From CAYVZU01 sp964455935 (GTDB lineage: Bacteria > Fibrobacterota > CAYVZU01): 27,942 bases of DNA. The stretch lies in contig CAYVZU010000042.1 in NCBI GenBank assembly GCA_964455935.1, positions 1-27,942 of the forward strand, written 5' to 3'. Position 1 is the first letter of the stretch, and each line of letters starts with the position of its first letter. Position numbers and translations under genes: made by a program. The notes under the pieces are model-generated. The model did not search any database. It was not told the origin of the DNA and worked only from the letters and a program-made list of their open reading frames with translations. Positions 7,959 to 16,200 of the stretch are shown here, one piece after another.

Positions 7959-8191
7959 TCTCCGAACAGGTCTCCTGGCTTTCGTTCATCCTACGCATCG
8001 CGCCTTCCCGTCCCCAACGCGGGACAGTGGCTTGGGCGGTTTGGAGAGCATTGACCGATTAATAACTCCGGCCAATGATTTCCTGCAACTCCCGTTTGCG
8101 ATGTTTCGTCACGATCACAGTCGCGGGGCGGCGGAAGCTTGCCCGGGGCGCGCCGAAGCGGACACCCGGCTTCCTTCCCTCAATTCGAAGA
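7959..8191 (-). ncRNA. Cobalamin riboswitch 1 (leader of the TonB receptor gene)
   Basis: Reading the - strand: P1 5' arm at 8183-8191, conserved GGGAA at 8175-8179, CCCGCGACTGTGA at 8115-8127, GCCACTG at 8025-8031, GGGAAGG at 8003-8009, and the B12 box AGCCAGGAGACCTG at 7967-7980. The P1 3' arm at 7959-7967 pairs with the 5' arm over 9 bases, counting two G-U pairs. These are the standard elements of cobalamin-binding riboswitches, in order. The segment between CTGTGA and GCCACTG is unusually long (8032-8114, 83 bases). The receptor start codon is 40 bases downstream. Ligand binding is expected to repress. Confidence 0.93.
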
Positions 8192-8265
8192 GTGATTGAT
8201 CTGATTTCGCGGGTGTTTTGGTGGTTTCGATCCTCCTTTTCATCTTGGGCCGAATCTACGTCGGG

Positions 8266-9240
8266 TCAGAATGTCAGGCCGCCTTTTCTGCGAAACAACA
8301 GCCACAGAAAGAACGGACCGCCGGTTAATGATGTTATAATACCAATGGGAATCTCGGCCGGCGCGGCCAGGGTGCGCGAGGCCAAATCGGCCAAGGTCAC
8401 GAAGAGCCCTCCAACCAGAAACGAGGCCAGCGCGAGTGTTCCGTGGCGGCCGGGCAAAAGCATCCGGCAAAGGTGCGGAGCCATGATACCCACAAAACCA
8501 ATGGGGCCGCAGAGCGCCACCGTGGCGCCGGTGACAAGCGAAGTGGCCCCCAGAAGGATGGTCCGGCTCCGCAGGACATGAATCCCGCGGGTTTGGGCCA
8601 GATCTTCCCCGGTCAGGAAATGATCGAGTTCGGGCAAATGCACGACAATAAGACCCAACCCGACCGCGAAGAAGGGCGCAAACACCGCAAGCATGCGCGA
8701 CGAAACGCCTTCGAGGCCGCCCATAAGCCAGCGGATAATTATGAACGAATGCCGTGTCTCGCTTGAATAATAGACCAGCATCAGCAGGCTCGAGAAGATC
8801 ATGCTCACGACCACGCCCGCAAGAAGAACCGCCAGGGTGTCCCCGCGGCGAAGCTGCGAAAACAGGAAAACGAGCACCATGGCCGCGGCCGCGCCGATAA
8901 AGGCTCCCACGGAAACAAAAGTAAGTCCCAGGATGGCGGCCCCGGACCCAAGAAAAATGGCCAGCGCGGCTCCCAGCGATGCGCCACTGGCAATTCCAAG
9001 AGTAAAGGGATCCGTAAGGGGATTTCGAAAGATTGCCTGATAGACCATACCGCAGAGCGCAAGGCCGCCCCCGGCGAAAAAGGCCGCAACCACACGAGGA
9101 AGCCGCAGGCGGAAGAAGATGAAGCGCAGGGCTTCGTTTCCCTGCGAAAGCTGCGAGGGCCGGATGGATTCGATCCCAAAAAAGGGCGCTGCCGCAAGAA
9201 CCGCCAGAGCGGCAATGGCCAGCAAAAGCAGGCGCCGCAT
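8266..9240 (-). CDS. btuC: Cobamide ABC transporter permease (FecCD/BtuC family)
   Basis: This inner-membrane permease of about 324 residues belongs to the FecCD family, with roughly ten hydrophobic segments. Family landmarks are LRLPRVVAAFFAGGGLALCG, then QAIFRNPLTDPFTLGIASGAS, GAxxALCGPIGFVGIMAPHL (coupling to the ATPase), and LTGGPFFLWLL at the end. It would move cobamide from BtuF into the cytoplasm. The start at 9240 is 4 bases after the btuD stop; a longer reading from 9288 would overlap btuD by 44 bases. The FecCD family also carries siderophores, so B12 specificity rests on the riboswitches and neighbours. Confidence 0.9.
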   Translation of the reverse strand: MRRLLLLAIAALAVLAAAPFFGIESIRPSQLSQGNEALRFIFFRLRLPRVVAAFFAGGGLALCGMVYQAIFRNPLTDPFTLGIASGASLGAALAIFLGSGAAILGLTFVSVGAFIGAAAAMVLVFLFSQLRRGDTLAVLLAGVVVSMIFSSLLMLVYYSSETRHSFIIIRWLMGGLEGVSSRMLAVFAPFFAVGLGLIVVHLPELDHFLTGEDLAQTRGIHVLRSRTILLGATSLVTGATVALCGPIGFVGIMAPHLCRMLLPGRHGTLALASFLVGGLFVTLADLASRTLAAPAEIPIGIITSLTGGPFFLWLLFRRKGGLTF

Positions 9241-9244
9241 ACTG

Positions 9245-10030
9245 TCAGAGGACCGTGGCAAAATGGCTCCCTTTGGTATCTTTCGCATGAAACGGCTGAA
9301 ACTCGATCCCGTAAATGTCCTGCAGGATCCCCGGCGTTTTGGTCATCAAGTCGTCGATGCTCCCGCAAAAACAGACCTGGCCGTTGCGCAGGGCTAAAAT
9401 ATGCGTATAGCGGCGCAGGGCCGAATTGAGGTCGTGGGTAACAGCAATGACGCTCCAGCCGCGCTCGGTCTGCACATTGCGCAGGACCTGATAGAATTGC
9501 GCGTCGTGCGCCGGGTCCAGAAATGAGGTGGGCTCGTCGAGCAGCATGATCCCGGCCTGCTGGGAGACCGCCCCGGCCAGCACCACGCGCTGGGCCTCGC
9601 CGCCGCTGAGTGTATTCAGGGGCCGATTGGCGAATTCCGCAACATCCGTCATCTTCAGTGCGGCTTGCACGACCCGGTGATCCTCGGCCGAAGCTGCGGC
9701 CGCAAAACCCTGGTGGGGGTGGCGGCCCAATAACACATAATCATAGACCGTGTAGGGTATGTTGCGGCCTTGGGATTGGGGCACATAGGAGATCCTGTGG
9801 GCGCGCTCCCGGGCCGTGAGGGTCTGGAGATCGCGGCCCTGCACGCCAATGGAGCCCGATGCGGGCCGGACCAGCGAGGCCATGCACTTGATCAGCGTGG
9901 ATTTGCCCGCCCCGTTGGGCCCGATGATTGCCCATTGCTCGCCCTTGGCCACGACTAGCGAGACGCCCTGCAGAACGATTTTGGGGCCATAACCCGCAAC
10001 CAGATCGCGCACTTCGAGAACGGCCGTCAT
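9245..10030 (-). CDS. btuD: Cobamide ABC transporter ATP-binding protein (BtuD/FhuC type)
   Basis: The 261-residue ABC ATPase has Walker A GPNGAGKST (about residues 37-45), a Q-loop region VPQSQGRNIP, signature LSGGEAQRV, Walker B IMLLDEPTSFLD, and the H-loop VIAVTHD. The order and spacing fit the iron-siderophore/B12 importer ATPases. The ATG overlaps the btuF stop (ATGA), showing translational coupling, and btuC follows 4 bases later, so the three encode one importer. Confidence 0.93.
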   Translation of the reverse strand: MTAVLEVRDLVAGYGPKIVLQGVSLVVAKGEQWAIIGPNGAGKSTLIKCMASLVRPASGSIGVQGRDLQTLTARERAHRISYVPQSQGRNIPYTVYDYVLLGRHPHQGFAAAASAEDHRVVQAALKMTDVAEFANRPLNTLSGGEAQRVVLAGAVSQQAGIMLLDEPTSFLDPAHDAQFYQVLRNVQTERGWSVIAVTHDLNSALRRYTHILALRNGQVCFCGSIDDLMTKTPGILQDIYGIEFQPFHAKDTKGSHFATVL

Positions 10031-10956
10031 TTCAGAATCTCCCGCAATTCACTAATGAAGCGCAGCAATCCGGGTCCGGGCAGCGTGGCATCGTCCTTGT
10101 CCATACAGTAAATCGAATTGTTCTTCACGGCGGGCACCATCGACAGGCCGCGCCAATCGGTCTGGAGTTTTTCGCAGGGCTGGTTGGCCATGGAAAAGGA
10201 GACGTCCAGGATAATGTCGGGTGCCATGGAGATGACGCCTTCGGCCGAAACCTGCGGATAGGCCACCAGCGAATCGGGATAGGCGTTTTTCGCGCCGAGC
10301 GATTCGAGAATTTCGTTGTAGAATGTCTTGCGGCCCGCAATATAGATTCGCGAGATCGAACCGCTGCGCGCGTCGTCGCGGCCGATGCAGACCAGCACCT
10401 TGCGGCCGGGCTGTCCGGCCGTTGGGACGGCCAGCGCCTGTTGGAACCGCGCCACCAGCGTATCCGCCTCCCTGGGCCGGCCGCAGGCCCGGCCGATTAG
10501 CACAAAGGAACTGCAGATCTCGCTCAAAGTATTGCACTTGATCGGGAGGTAAGCAATCCCATGCTGGTCAAGGAAACTGCGGACTTGGGCATGCTCTTCA
10601 TAGAGAATGGCCAAATCGGGCTTGAGCGTGATCATTCTTTCGAAATTGGGATCGATGTAGCCGCCGACGCGTTCGACTGGCGAAAGTGAATCAGGAATCA
10701 CGCAGAAACTTGTAACCCCAACCAGGCGGTCGTGGGAGCCGAGATATAGAATCGTCTGGGTTATGCTTGGGGCCAGGGAAATGATTTGGCGGGCTTCGAT
10801 TGTTTCGGATGTCTTCCGGGGCCTGCCGCATCCAGCGACAATCAAGGACAGTGCGACAAGAAGGATCCGCAATCCGAAACGGAACAGGAAAATACCCGCG
10901 CACGACCTTTGGGCAACATGCGCCGTCAACAAAGAGACGATGAAATGAAATCGCAA
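10027..10956 (-). CDS. btuF: Cobamide-binding lipoprotein of the ABC importer (BtuF-like)
   Basis: This is a periplasmic binding protein of the TroA/BtuF type. After a long N-region comes a hydrophobic segment ending in the lipobox VAGC, so the mature protein is a lipoprotein. The body starts with QIISLAPSITQTILYLG, the usual opening of Fe/B12-binding proteins, and continues VGGYIDPNFERMITLKPDLAI. I place the start at a TTG codon (10954-10956) because GGAGG lies at 10966-10970, 9 bases before it. The upstream GTG (10983) has no ribosome binding site. The gene follows riboswitch 2 directly and overlaps btuD. Confidence 0.88.
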   Translation of the reverse strand: MRFHFIVSLLTAHVAQRSCAGIFLFRFGLRILLVALSLIVAGCGRPRKTSETIEARQIISLAPSITQTILYLGSHDRLVGVTSFCVIPDSLSPVERVGGYIDPNFERMITLKPDLAILYEEHAQVRSFLDQHGIAYLPIKCNTLSEICSSFVLIGRACGRPREADTLVARFQQALAVPTAGQPGRKVLVCIGRDDARSGSISRIYIAGRKTFYNEILESLGAKNAYPDSLVAYPQVSAEGVISMAPDIILDVSFSMANQPCEKLQTDWRGLSMVPAVKNNSIYCMDKDDATLPGPGLLRFISELREILK

Positions 10957-11002
10957 GCTATTTGCCCTCCGCCCCCGGTCCACGAGGAGCGCGGTTTTGT
11001 GG

Positions 11003-11176
11003 TTTGACCTCAGGTAGGTCTCCTGGCTTGCCCGGCCTCGTCGGGCCTTCCCACCTCTCTTGGAGGTAGTGGCCCGGGTTTGACGAAGTCGTGAGTCCGC
11101 CTTAGGGCGGAAACAGGCTTACAGTGGCGGGTCCGCTCCCGATTTTAACGGGATTCCCTTGTCACCCTGGGTCAAA
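11003..11176 (-). ncRNA. Cobalamin riboswitch 2 (leader of btuFDC)
   Basis: Reading the - strand: P1 5' arm UUUGACC (11170-11176), GGGAA at 11154-11158, CCCGCCACTGTAA at 11119-11131, GCCACTA at 11067-11073, GGGAAGG at 11046-11052, and B12 box AGCCAGGAGACCT at 11016-11028. The P1 3' arm GGUCAAA (11003-11009) is perfectly complementary to the 5' arm. This is a near-textbook cobalamin riboswitch. GACCU of the B12 box can also pair with AGGUC at 11006-11010, which would compete with P1 and could be the switching structure. The btuF start is about 47 bases downstream. Confidence 0.97.
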
Positions 11177-11182
11177 GAACTA

Positions 11183-11257
11183 TGGCTGCCCGGGTAGGAC
11201 TCGAACCTACAACCTTGCGGTTAACAGCCGCTTGCTCCGCCATTGAGCTACCGGGCA
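11183..11257 (-). tRNA. tRNA-Asn (anticodon GTT)
   Basis: A full cloverleaf of 75 bases including an encoded CCA end. The acceptor stem is seven perfect pairs (TGCCCGG with CCGGGCA), followed by a GCTC/GAGC D-stem, an anticodon loop CTGTTAA giving GTT (Asn), a variable loop of five, and a T arm GTAGG-TTCGAGT-CCTAC. The first anticodon-stem pair is an A-A mismatch. The CCA end is only six bases before the P1 helix of riboswitch 2, on the same strand. Confidence 0.97.
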
Positions 11258-11430
11258 TCAATGGATCAAATTGCGGGAGTAATATAATTCCGGCCCGGGA
11301 TTCGCCGCAATGCAAAACAGCGGTTGGCCCAGAGAGTTCGGTGAAAGCATCCGAGCCATGATGTTCGGGTTAAGGGCCGATGATCCGGGCTGCCTTGCGC
11401 GCGACCGAGCGCGGGTCCGGCCATCTGTAA
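11258..11430 (-). other. Intergenic spacer between the TamA-like gene and tRNA-Asn
   Basis: This 173-base stretch holds the probable promoter for the tRNA at 11282-11310. I see no hairpin followed by a U-run that would end tamBA transcription, so read-through into the tRNA and B12 operon remains possible. Confidence 0.5.
11282..11310 (-). promoter_or_regulatory. Probable sigma70-type promoter for tRNA-Asn and the B12 operon
   Basis: On the - strand TTGCGG (11305-11310) and TTATAT (11282-11287) are separated by 17 bases, with TATATT one base further as an alternative -10. The tRNA 5' end lies 25 bases downstream of the -10, a normal short leader. No other promoter can fit between the tRNA and the riboswitch. 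Confidence 0.55.
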
Positions 11431-13242
11431 TTAAAACGCGGCTCCATAGTCGAAATAGAATGCATAGCCGTTGTCCTGGGCCGGTTTCTGAAGCTGAAAT
11501 CCCGCATCGAGTCGAAAAAGTCCGATGGGGGTGGTCAGGCGCAGGCCCGGCCCGGCGGTGAAACGCAAATCGCCCGGATTAACGGAAGAAAGGTCCTGCC
11601 AAAGATACCCTGCATCGGAGAAAACCGCTCCGCGCAGTCTCCAAACGAGCGGAAATTGAAAATCAATGAGGTGAAGCACCAGCAAAACGTTTCCGCCCAA
11701 CGGATTCCCCTCGGGATTTGTCAGGAGTTTCTCGTAATCAAATCCACGCACCGAGCGCGAGCCGCCGGCATAAAACAGATCTTGCGGTGGAATCTCCTGC
11801 GTCGACCCATAAGGCCTGGCCCATCCCCAGTCAAATCCCGAACTCAGGAGAAACTTATTCGCAGGGCTCCAATATCGGCTCAGGCCCAGTTGCGTCTTCA
11901 CGAACTGATTGGAGCCCGCACCGGCCAGGCCAGCCCATTGTCCGTGGAACCGAGCCAGGTAGCCGCCCACGGGGTCAAAGACATCATCTCTGCGATCAAA
12001 AAGAAGGTCGCCGACCAGGCTGGCCGTGTTTCGAGTCCTTACACCGGGCGGCAATTCTCCGCCCGGCGCAATATCCAGCCGGATTACGTTTTCCCAATCG
12101 AGCTCCAGCCGATACGCCCATTCCCGGCCCAGGTTTCGGCCAGCGCCCAGAGTGAATCCATAGAAAGCCCCCGTATAGCCCAGCGGCACATCAAAGAGCC
12201 AGGCATCATGGCGCCGGTAGTAAATCGACGCGTCCATGTTGAGGGGCAACCCGAAGAACCAGGGTATGGAGTAGATGACCTGTGCCCACTGGTTCACCGC
12301 GGAGGCGCTGTCGTTCATGGCTAGAATGTGGCCGCGATGAAACAGGTTGGCATACGACACCAGCACGGACCCGTAGAGATACTGATACGAGCCGTAACCG
12401 ATCCCCGCATCCAGAGTCAGGAAGTCGGCCTCCTCCAGCGTAACAACAACGGGAACCATCGTGTCACGCAGGGCCGGCGAAAGAAGGGAATCGTTGATGG
12501 CCGGGGCAATCTTGACATAATTGAAGAGCCGGGTGATATAAAGGCGGCGCTGCGAGGTACGGATCGCTCCCGCCGCCAGGGTATCGCCGGGCCGAAAGGT
12601 CAGCTGTCGCCGGACAATTTCGTTTTTTACCGTGCGGAGTCCCCGGATATCTATGCCTTTGACAAGAATGCGCGGGCCGGGTCGAACGGTAAACTCGATG
12701 GCCGCCCGGTGTTGTGCGGAATCGACGCGGATATGGGGAACGATCCGGCCGGCCAGATATCCCTGTTCCGCCAGGGAGTCGCCAAAGGCCCGCGCAGCCG
12801 TGTCGATGCGGGAATAGATCAACGGGGCGCCCGGAAGAAGGCCCCGATGCAATGCCGCCGAGTCGGTCAAAACAGGATTGGGCGTTAATCGGACAGAATC
12901 GATTAGCGTGCGCACACCTTCGTCAACATGGACCGTGACGTTGACCTCATTCTGCACGGTGTCGGCCTGGCCCCGCACGCTGGCTTGAAGAAAACCTTGG
13001 CCATGGTAGAATGCGGCGATGGCTTGCGTATCATCCAGCAGCTTGTCGGCCGTAAACTCCGTCTTCCAGACGAGAAAGGGCGGTTTGAGTTCAACTAGTG
13101 AAAGCAGAACTTTTCCGGGAAATGTTTCGTTTCCGGCAAATCTCAATGAGCCCACCTTGATGTTGTCTGCCTGCGCAGTCCCCGTCGATACAAGGCCTGC
13201 CGCGAAGACCGCAACCCAAATCACCGAAGCTGTCCTGCTCAT
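11431..13242 (-). CDS. tamA: Omp85-family outer membrane protein (TamA/BamA-like)
   Basis: The 603-residue protein has a signal peptide (about 1-25). POTRA-like repeats follow over about residues 28-250 (IKVGSLRFAGNETFPGKVL and ILVKGIDIRGLRTVKNEIV open two of them). A C-terminal beta-barrel carries the Omp85 hallmark SVRGF in its YAGGSRSVRGFDYEKL stretch. Omp85 proteins insert or export proteins or lipids at the outer membrane. The ATG overlaps the stop of the TamB-like gene (ATGA), which points to a TamA role in the translocation and assembly module and not the essential BamA. The gene order (tamB first) is the reverse of the usual proteobacterial order. Confidence 0.88.
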   Translation of the reverse strand: MSRTASVIWVAVFAAGLVSTGTAQADNIKVGSLRFAGNETFPGKVLLSLVELKPPFLVWKTEFTADKLLDDTQAIAAFYHGQGFLQASVRGQADTVQNEVNVTVHVDEGVRTLIDSVRLTPNPVLTDSAALHRGLLPGAPLIYSRIDTAARAFGDSLAEQGYLAGRIVPHIRVDSAQHRAAIEFTVRPGPRILVKGIDIRGLRTVKNEIVRRQLTFRPGDTLAAGAIRTSQRRLYITRLFNYVKIAPAINDSLLSPALRDTMVPVVVTLEEADFLTLDAGIGYGSYQYLYGSVLVSYANLFHRGHILAMNDSASAVNQWAQVIYSIPWFFGLPLNMDASIYYRRHDAWLFDVPLGYTGAFYGFTLGAGRNLGREWAYRLELDWENVIRLDIAPGGELPPGVRTRNTASLVGDLLFDRRDDVFDPVGGYLARFHGQWAGLAGAGSNQFVKTQLGLSRYWSPANKFLLSSGFDWGWARPYGSTQEIPPQDLFYAGGSRSVRGFDYEKLLTNPEGNPLGGNVLLVLHLIDFQFPLVWRLRGAVFSDAGYLWQDLSSVNPGDLRFTAGPGLRLTTPIGLFRLDAGFQLQKPAQDNGYAFYFDYGAAF

Positions 13243-16200
13243 CGTGTCACCCGCAGTCGAAGACTAATATTGGCCCGTTCCTGCTGTCCTGTCTCGCCCA
13301 CAATGAACAGATAGGGTAAGAGCCGCAGTACGGCCGAGACCGAGTAGGTTCCCGCGCGGGTCAGCCCTGTTTCATAGGTGATCAGAAGGCGGCGGGAGAC
13401 TCGTTTGCTTAGCGTAACGCCCGGGCCGGTCTCGCCGCCCGGACCAAATACGTTGCCGGATATCCGAAAGCTCTCCAGTCCCAGGATCTGCTCCAGGGGT
13501 CTTGTGCCGAACCCCAACAGCCCCTGGCCGGCCAGCGAGCCAATGCGCCCGGCCAGATCGCCGCCCACATCTCCGGTGGTGGATCCCAGCACAAGAACGC
13601 TGAGAATATCGGGCTCATCCAGCGGCGGGCTGGATGTGAGGACGATTTCCGGGCGCTGCAAATCGCCGGTGACAAAAAGGTTGACGGTATAATCGATGGT
13701 CTGCGCCGAACCCGCCGCGTAGGCCATTACCTGTGTTGTGGCCGCCAGATCGATCACGGGGTTGAACGTGAACGGGGACGTCAGAAGCGCAACGCCCTTG
13801 TTGATCTCGAACCGGCGGTCGAGGTAATTGACCGTTCCCTGCACGACGCGAATGTCTCCGACAATTCCGGGCTGCGCCGCCGTTCCGGTTACCACAAGAT
13901 TGCCGTCGAGCTGCATGTCGCCCAGATTCATGTCGAGGAAAAGATTTTGGCCGATGTCGATCTTCAAATCCAGTTTGAGCCTCTGCAGGAAGGCATTGGG
14001 ACGCGAAGGCCGGCGTCCCAGCCCAGCCTGCCGAACAAGCTGCGCGATGCTGTAATCGCGCGTCAGGCGCGTTTCACCCAGGCGCACGGTTCCTGACGCC
14101 GCGAGAGTATCTCCCTGGGCCGAAGCCAAATGGACCTGCGCGAATTGCACCCATATGGTTCCCAGGTCTTCCAGAGCAATGTTGGGGTTGCGGGCCAAAA
14201 GCTCCAGATCCACGCGCGGAGGTCCATGACCCGACAAAACAAGAAACCCCCTTGCCGTCACCGTGCCTTTGCCCAGCCGGCCTTCCAGGTTATGGATGAG
14301 AATCGAGTCGCCGGCAAAGCGCAGCGTTCCATTTATGGGGCCCATGTTTTTTCGCACACCCGTGACCGCGAAAATGCCGCCGGTGAGAGCCACGGCCCCG
14401 GTGGAAGTGAGTCTTCCGTTCTCCAGAACAAGATTGGCCTCCCCCTCGAGAGTTCCCTCTTTAATGATCAGGTCCGGCACCAGCGGCTGCAACGCCTGAA
14501 GGGGAACGCGCGTGAGCTGAAATTCAAGACCCGGGTCCGTGGGACCCAGCAGCTCATTGAGACTGGCCAGGGGCACCTCGCCCCTGACTCGGGCCGTTCC
14601 GCCGTTGGCAAAACGGGCGAACCCGGTATCAAGCCGAATTGTGTCGGCCGATACGCTTCCTCTCCAGAATGAGCTGTCCACCTTTTGTGACGCAAGCAGG
14701 ACATTTCCCGTGCGCAGAGAAAACGCGAGCCGCGGCGCCCGGAGCGTGCCGGCCAGATCGGATTGAAGCCGGACGGTTGAAGCCGTCACCCCGGCGGGCA
14801 GGTAGTCGATGGTCCCGGATTCAATGTTTGCCGATCCATTGATCCTCCACGTGGAACCGTGCTGCGCGATCCGCGCGTCGAACCGGCCCAGGCCCTGCGC
14901 GGAGATTTGCGAAGGAATCCATTGCGCGGCTGCGGCCAGGTGAAGGGAATCGCAGACTGCCCGAATCGCTCCCAAACGGAAGCCGGCTGTGTCAATGGAC
15001 CAGCCGCGTCCGGGCCGCAACGGCAGACTGCCGTCAACGAGCACCGCCGATTTCGGCGGCAGGGTCAGGGCGCGCGCGTCGAAGCGAAGCAACGAATCGA
15101 CCAACCGGGCGCTGCCCTGAATTTGGCTGGCGCGGTACGTCCCGTATCCGGCATTCATGATCGTCGCGCGCGCATGCACCGACGGATTGCGCCGAGCCCC
15201 GCTCCATTTTGCCTCCACGGTGAGCAAGCCCTGGATGGATCGACCGGGAAAGACCCAGGGTTCGATCGCCGCGGCATTCAGTCGATCCGTCGAAATTGTC
15301 CCCTCGATGGAGTCCGGTTCCAGACGCATGCGCAGGCGGCCGCTTCCAGCGGCGGATGCACCCGCCGCCAGGCGGAAACCGGCGCGGAGTTCGCGGACAC
15401 TGGCCAGGGTCAGCGCGCCCGATGTGATTAAGCTGGTATCCATCCGGGAAAACGTCAGATCGCTCCAGGCAAGCGAATCGCCGGGAGTGAATTGAATGCG
15501 GCCCTTCAACTCGGGGGCGGAAAACCGGTTGAAATAGACGTTCCGGCCGCGAACGTCCGCCTGAAGAACAGGCCGGCGAACCGGCCCCGAGGCCCGGACC
15601 AGAGCCTGCATCGTTCCACTGACGCTATCCACGCCAAAGGTTTGGAAAACCGGCCCCAAAGCGCCTTCCACGGTTCCGGTTGCGCTTGTGATTGTCAAGC
15701 GGCCCGATTCGTATTGGCCGGTAGCGTGAACGGCGGAAAGTATGAGGGAATTCCAGGCAAGCCGGTCTGCACCTGCATCCAGCGCAGCCAAAGGCGAGCG
15801 GATCGTGCCGCTCAGGCGCGCTCGGATACGTGCGCTGCCTGTGACGATTTGATCAAACAGGTTGGCAATTGCAGTTGGCTGCTCGATTGCGGCGGCCAGA
15901 GAGCCTGTGATTTTCCCGCCCGAGCCATAGGTCCCCTGTCCCGTTATGTGATTTGATGCCCAGGCCGAGATCAGCTCCCAATTGCCGGCTTCGAGAGATG
16001 CCTCAAGAGTCGCCGGCCGGCGAAAGATTTTTCCGCCGCTTGTGCGCGCTGAAATCCCAACGCTGTCGGGAAATCCAATCCCGTTTCCCCGGATGCCCGC
16101 CCGGCCATTTACGACGGTCCCTTTCAGCGCGCCCGCTGGAAATTTCGAAAAGGCCAACCAGGGTTTTGCCCGGCCAATCTCCGCCTGGGCAGCGTAGCCT

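Noticed and set aside
11177..11182. A separate promoter for btuF between tRNA-Asn and riboswitch 2
   Set aside because: The spacer is only six bases; -35 and -10 boxes would have to lie inside the tRNA, and none stands out there.
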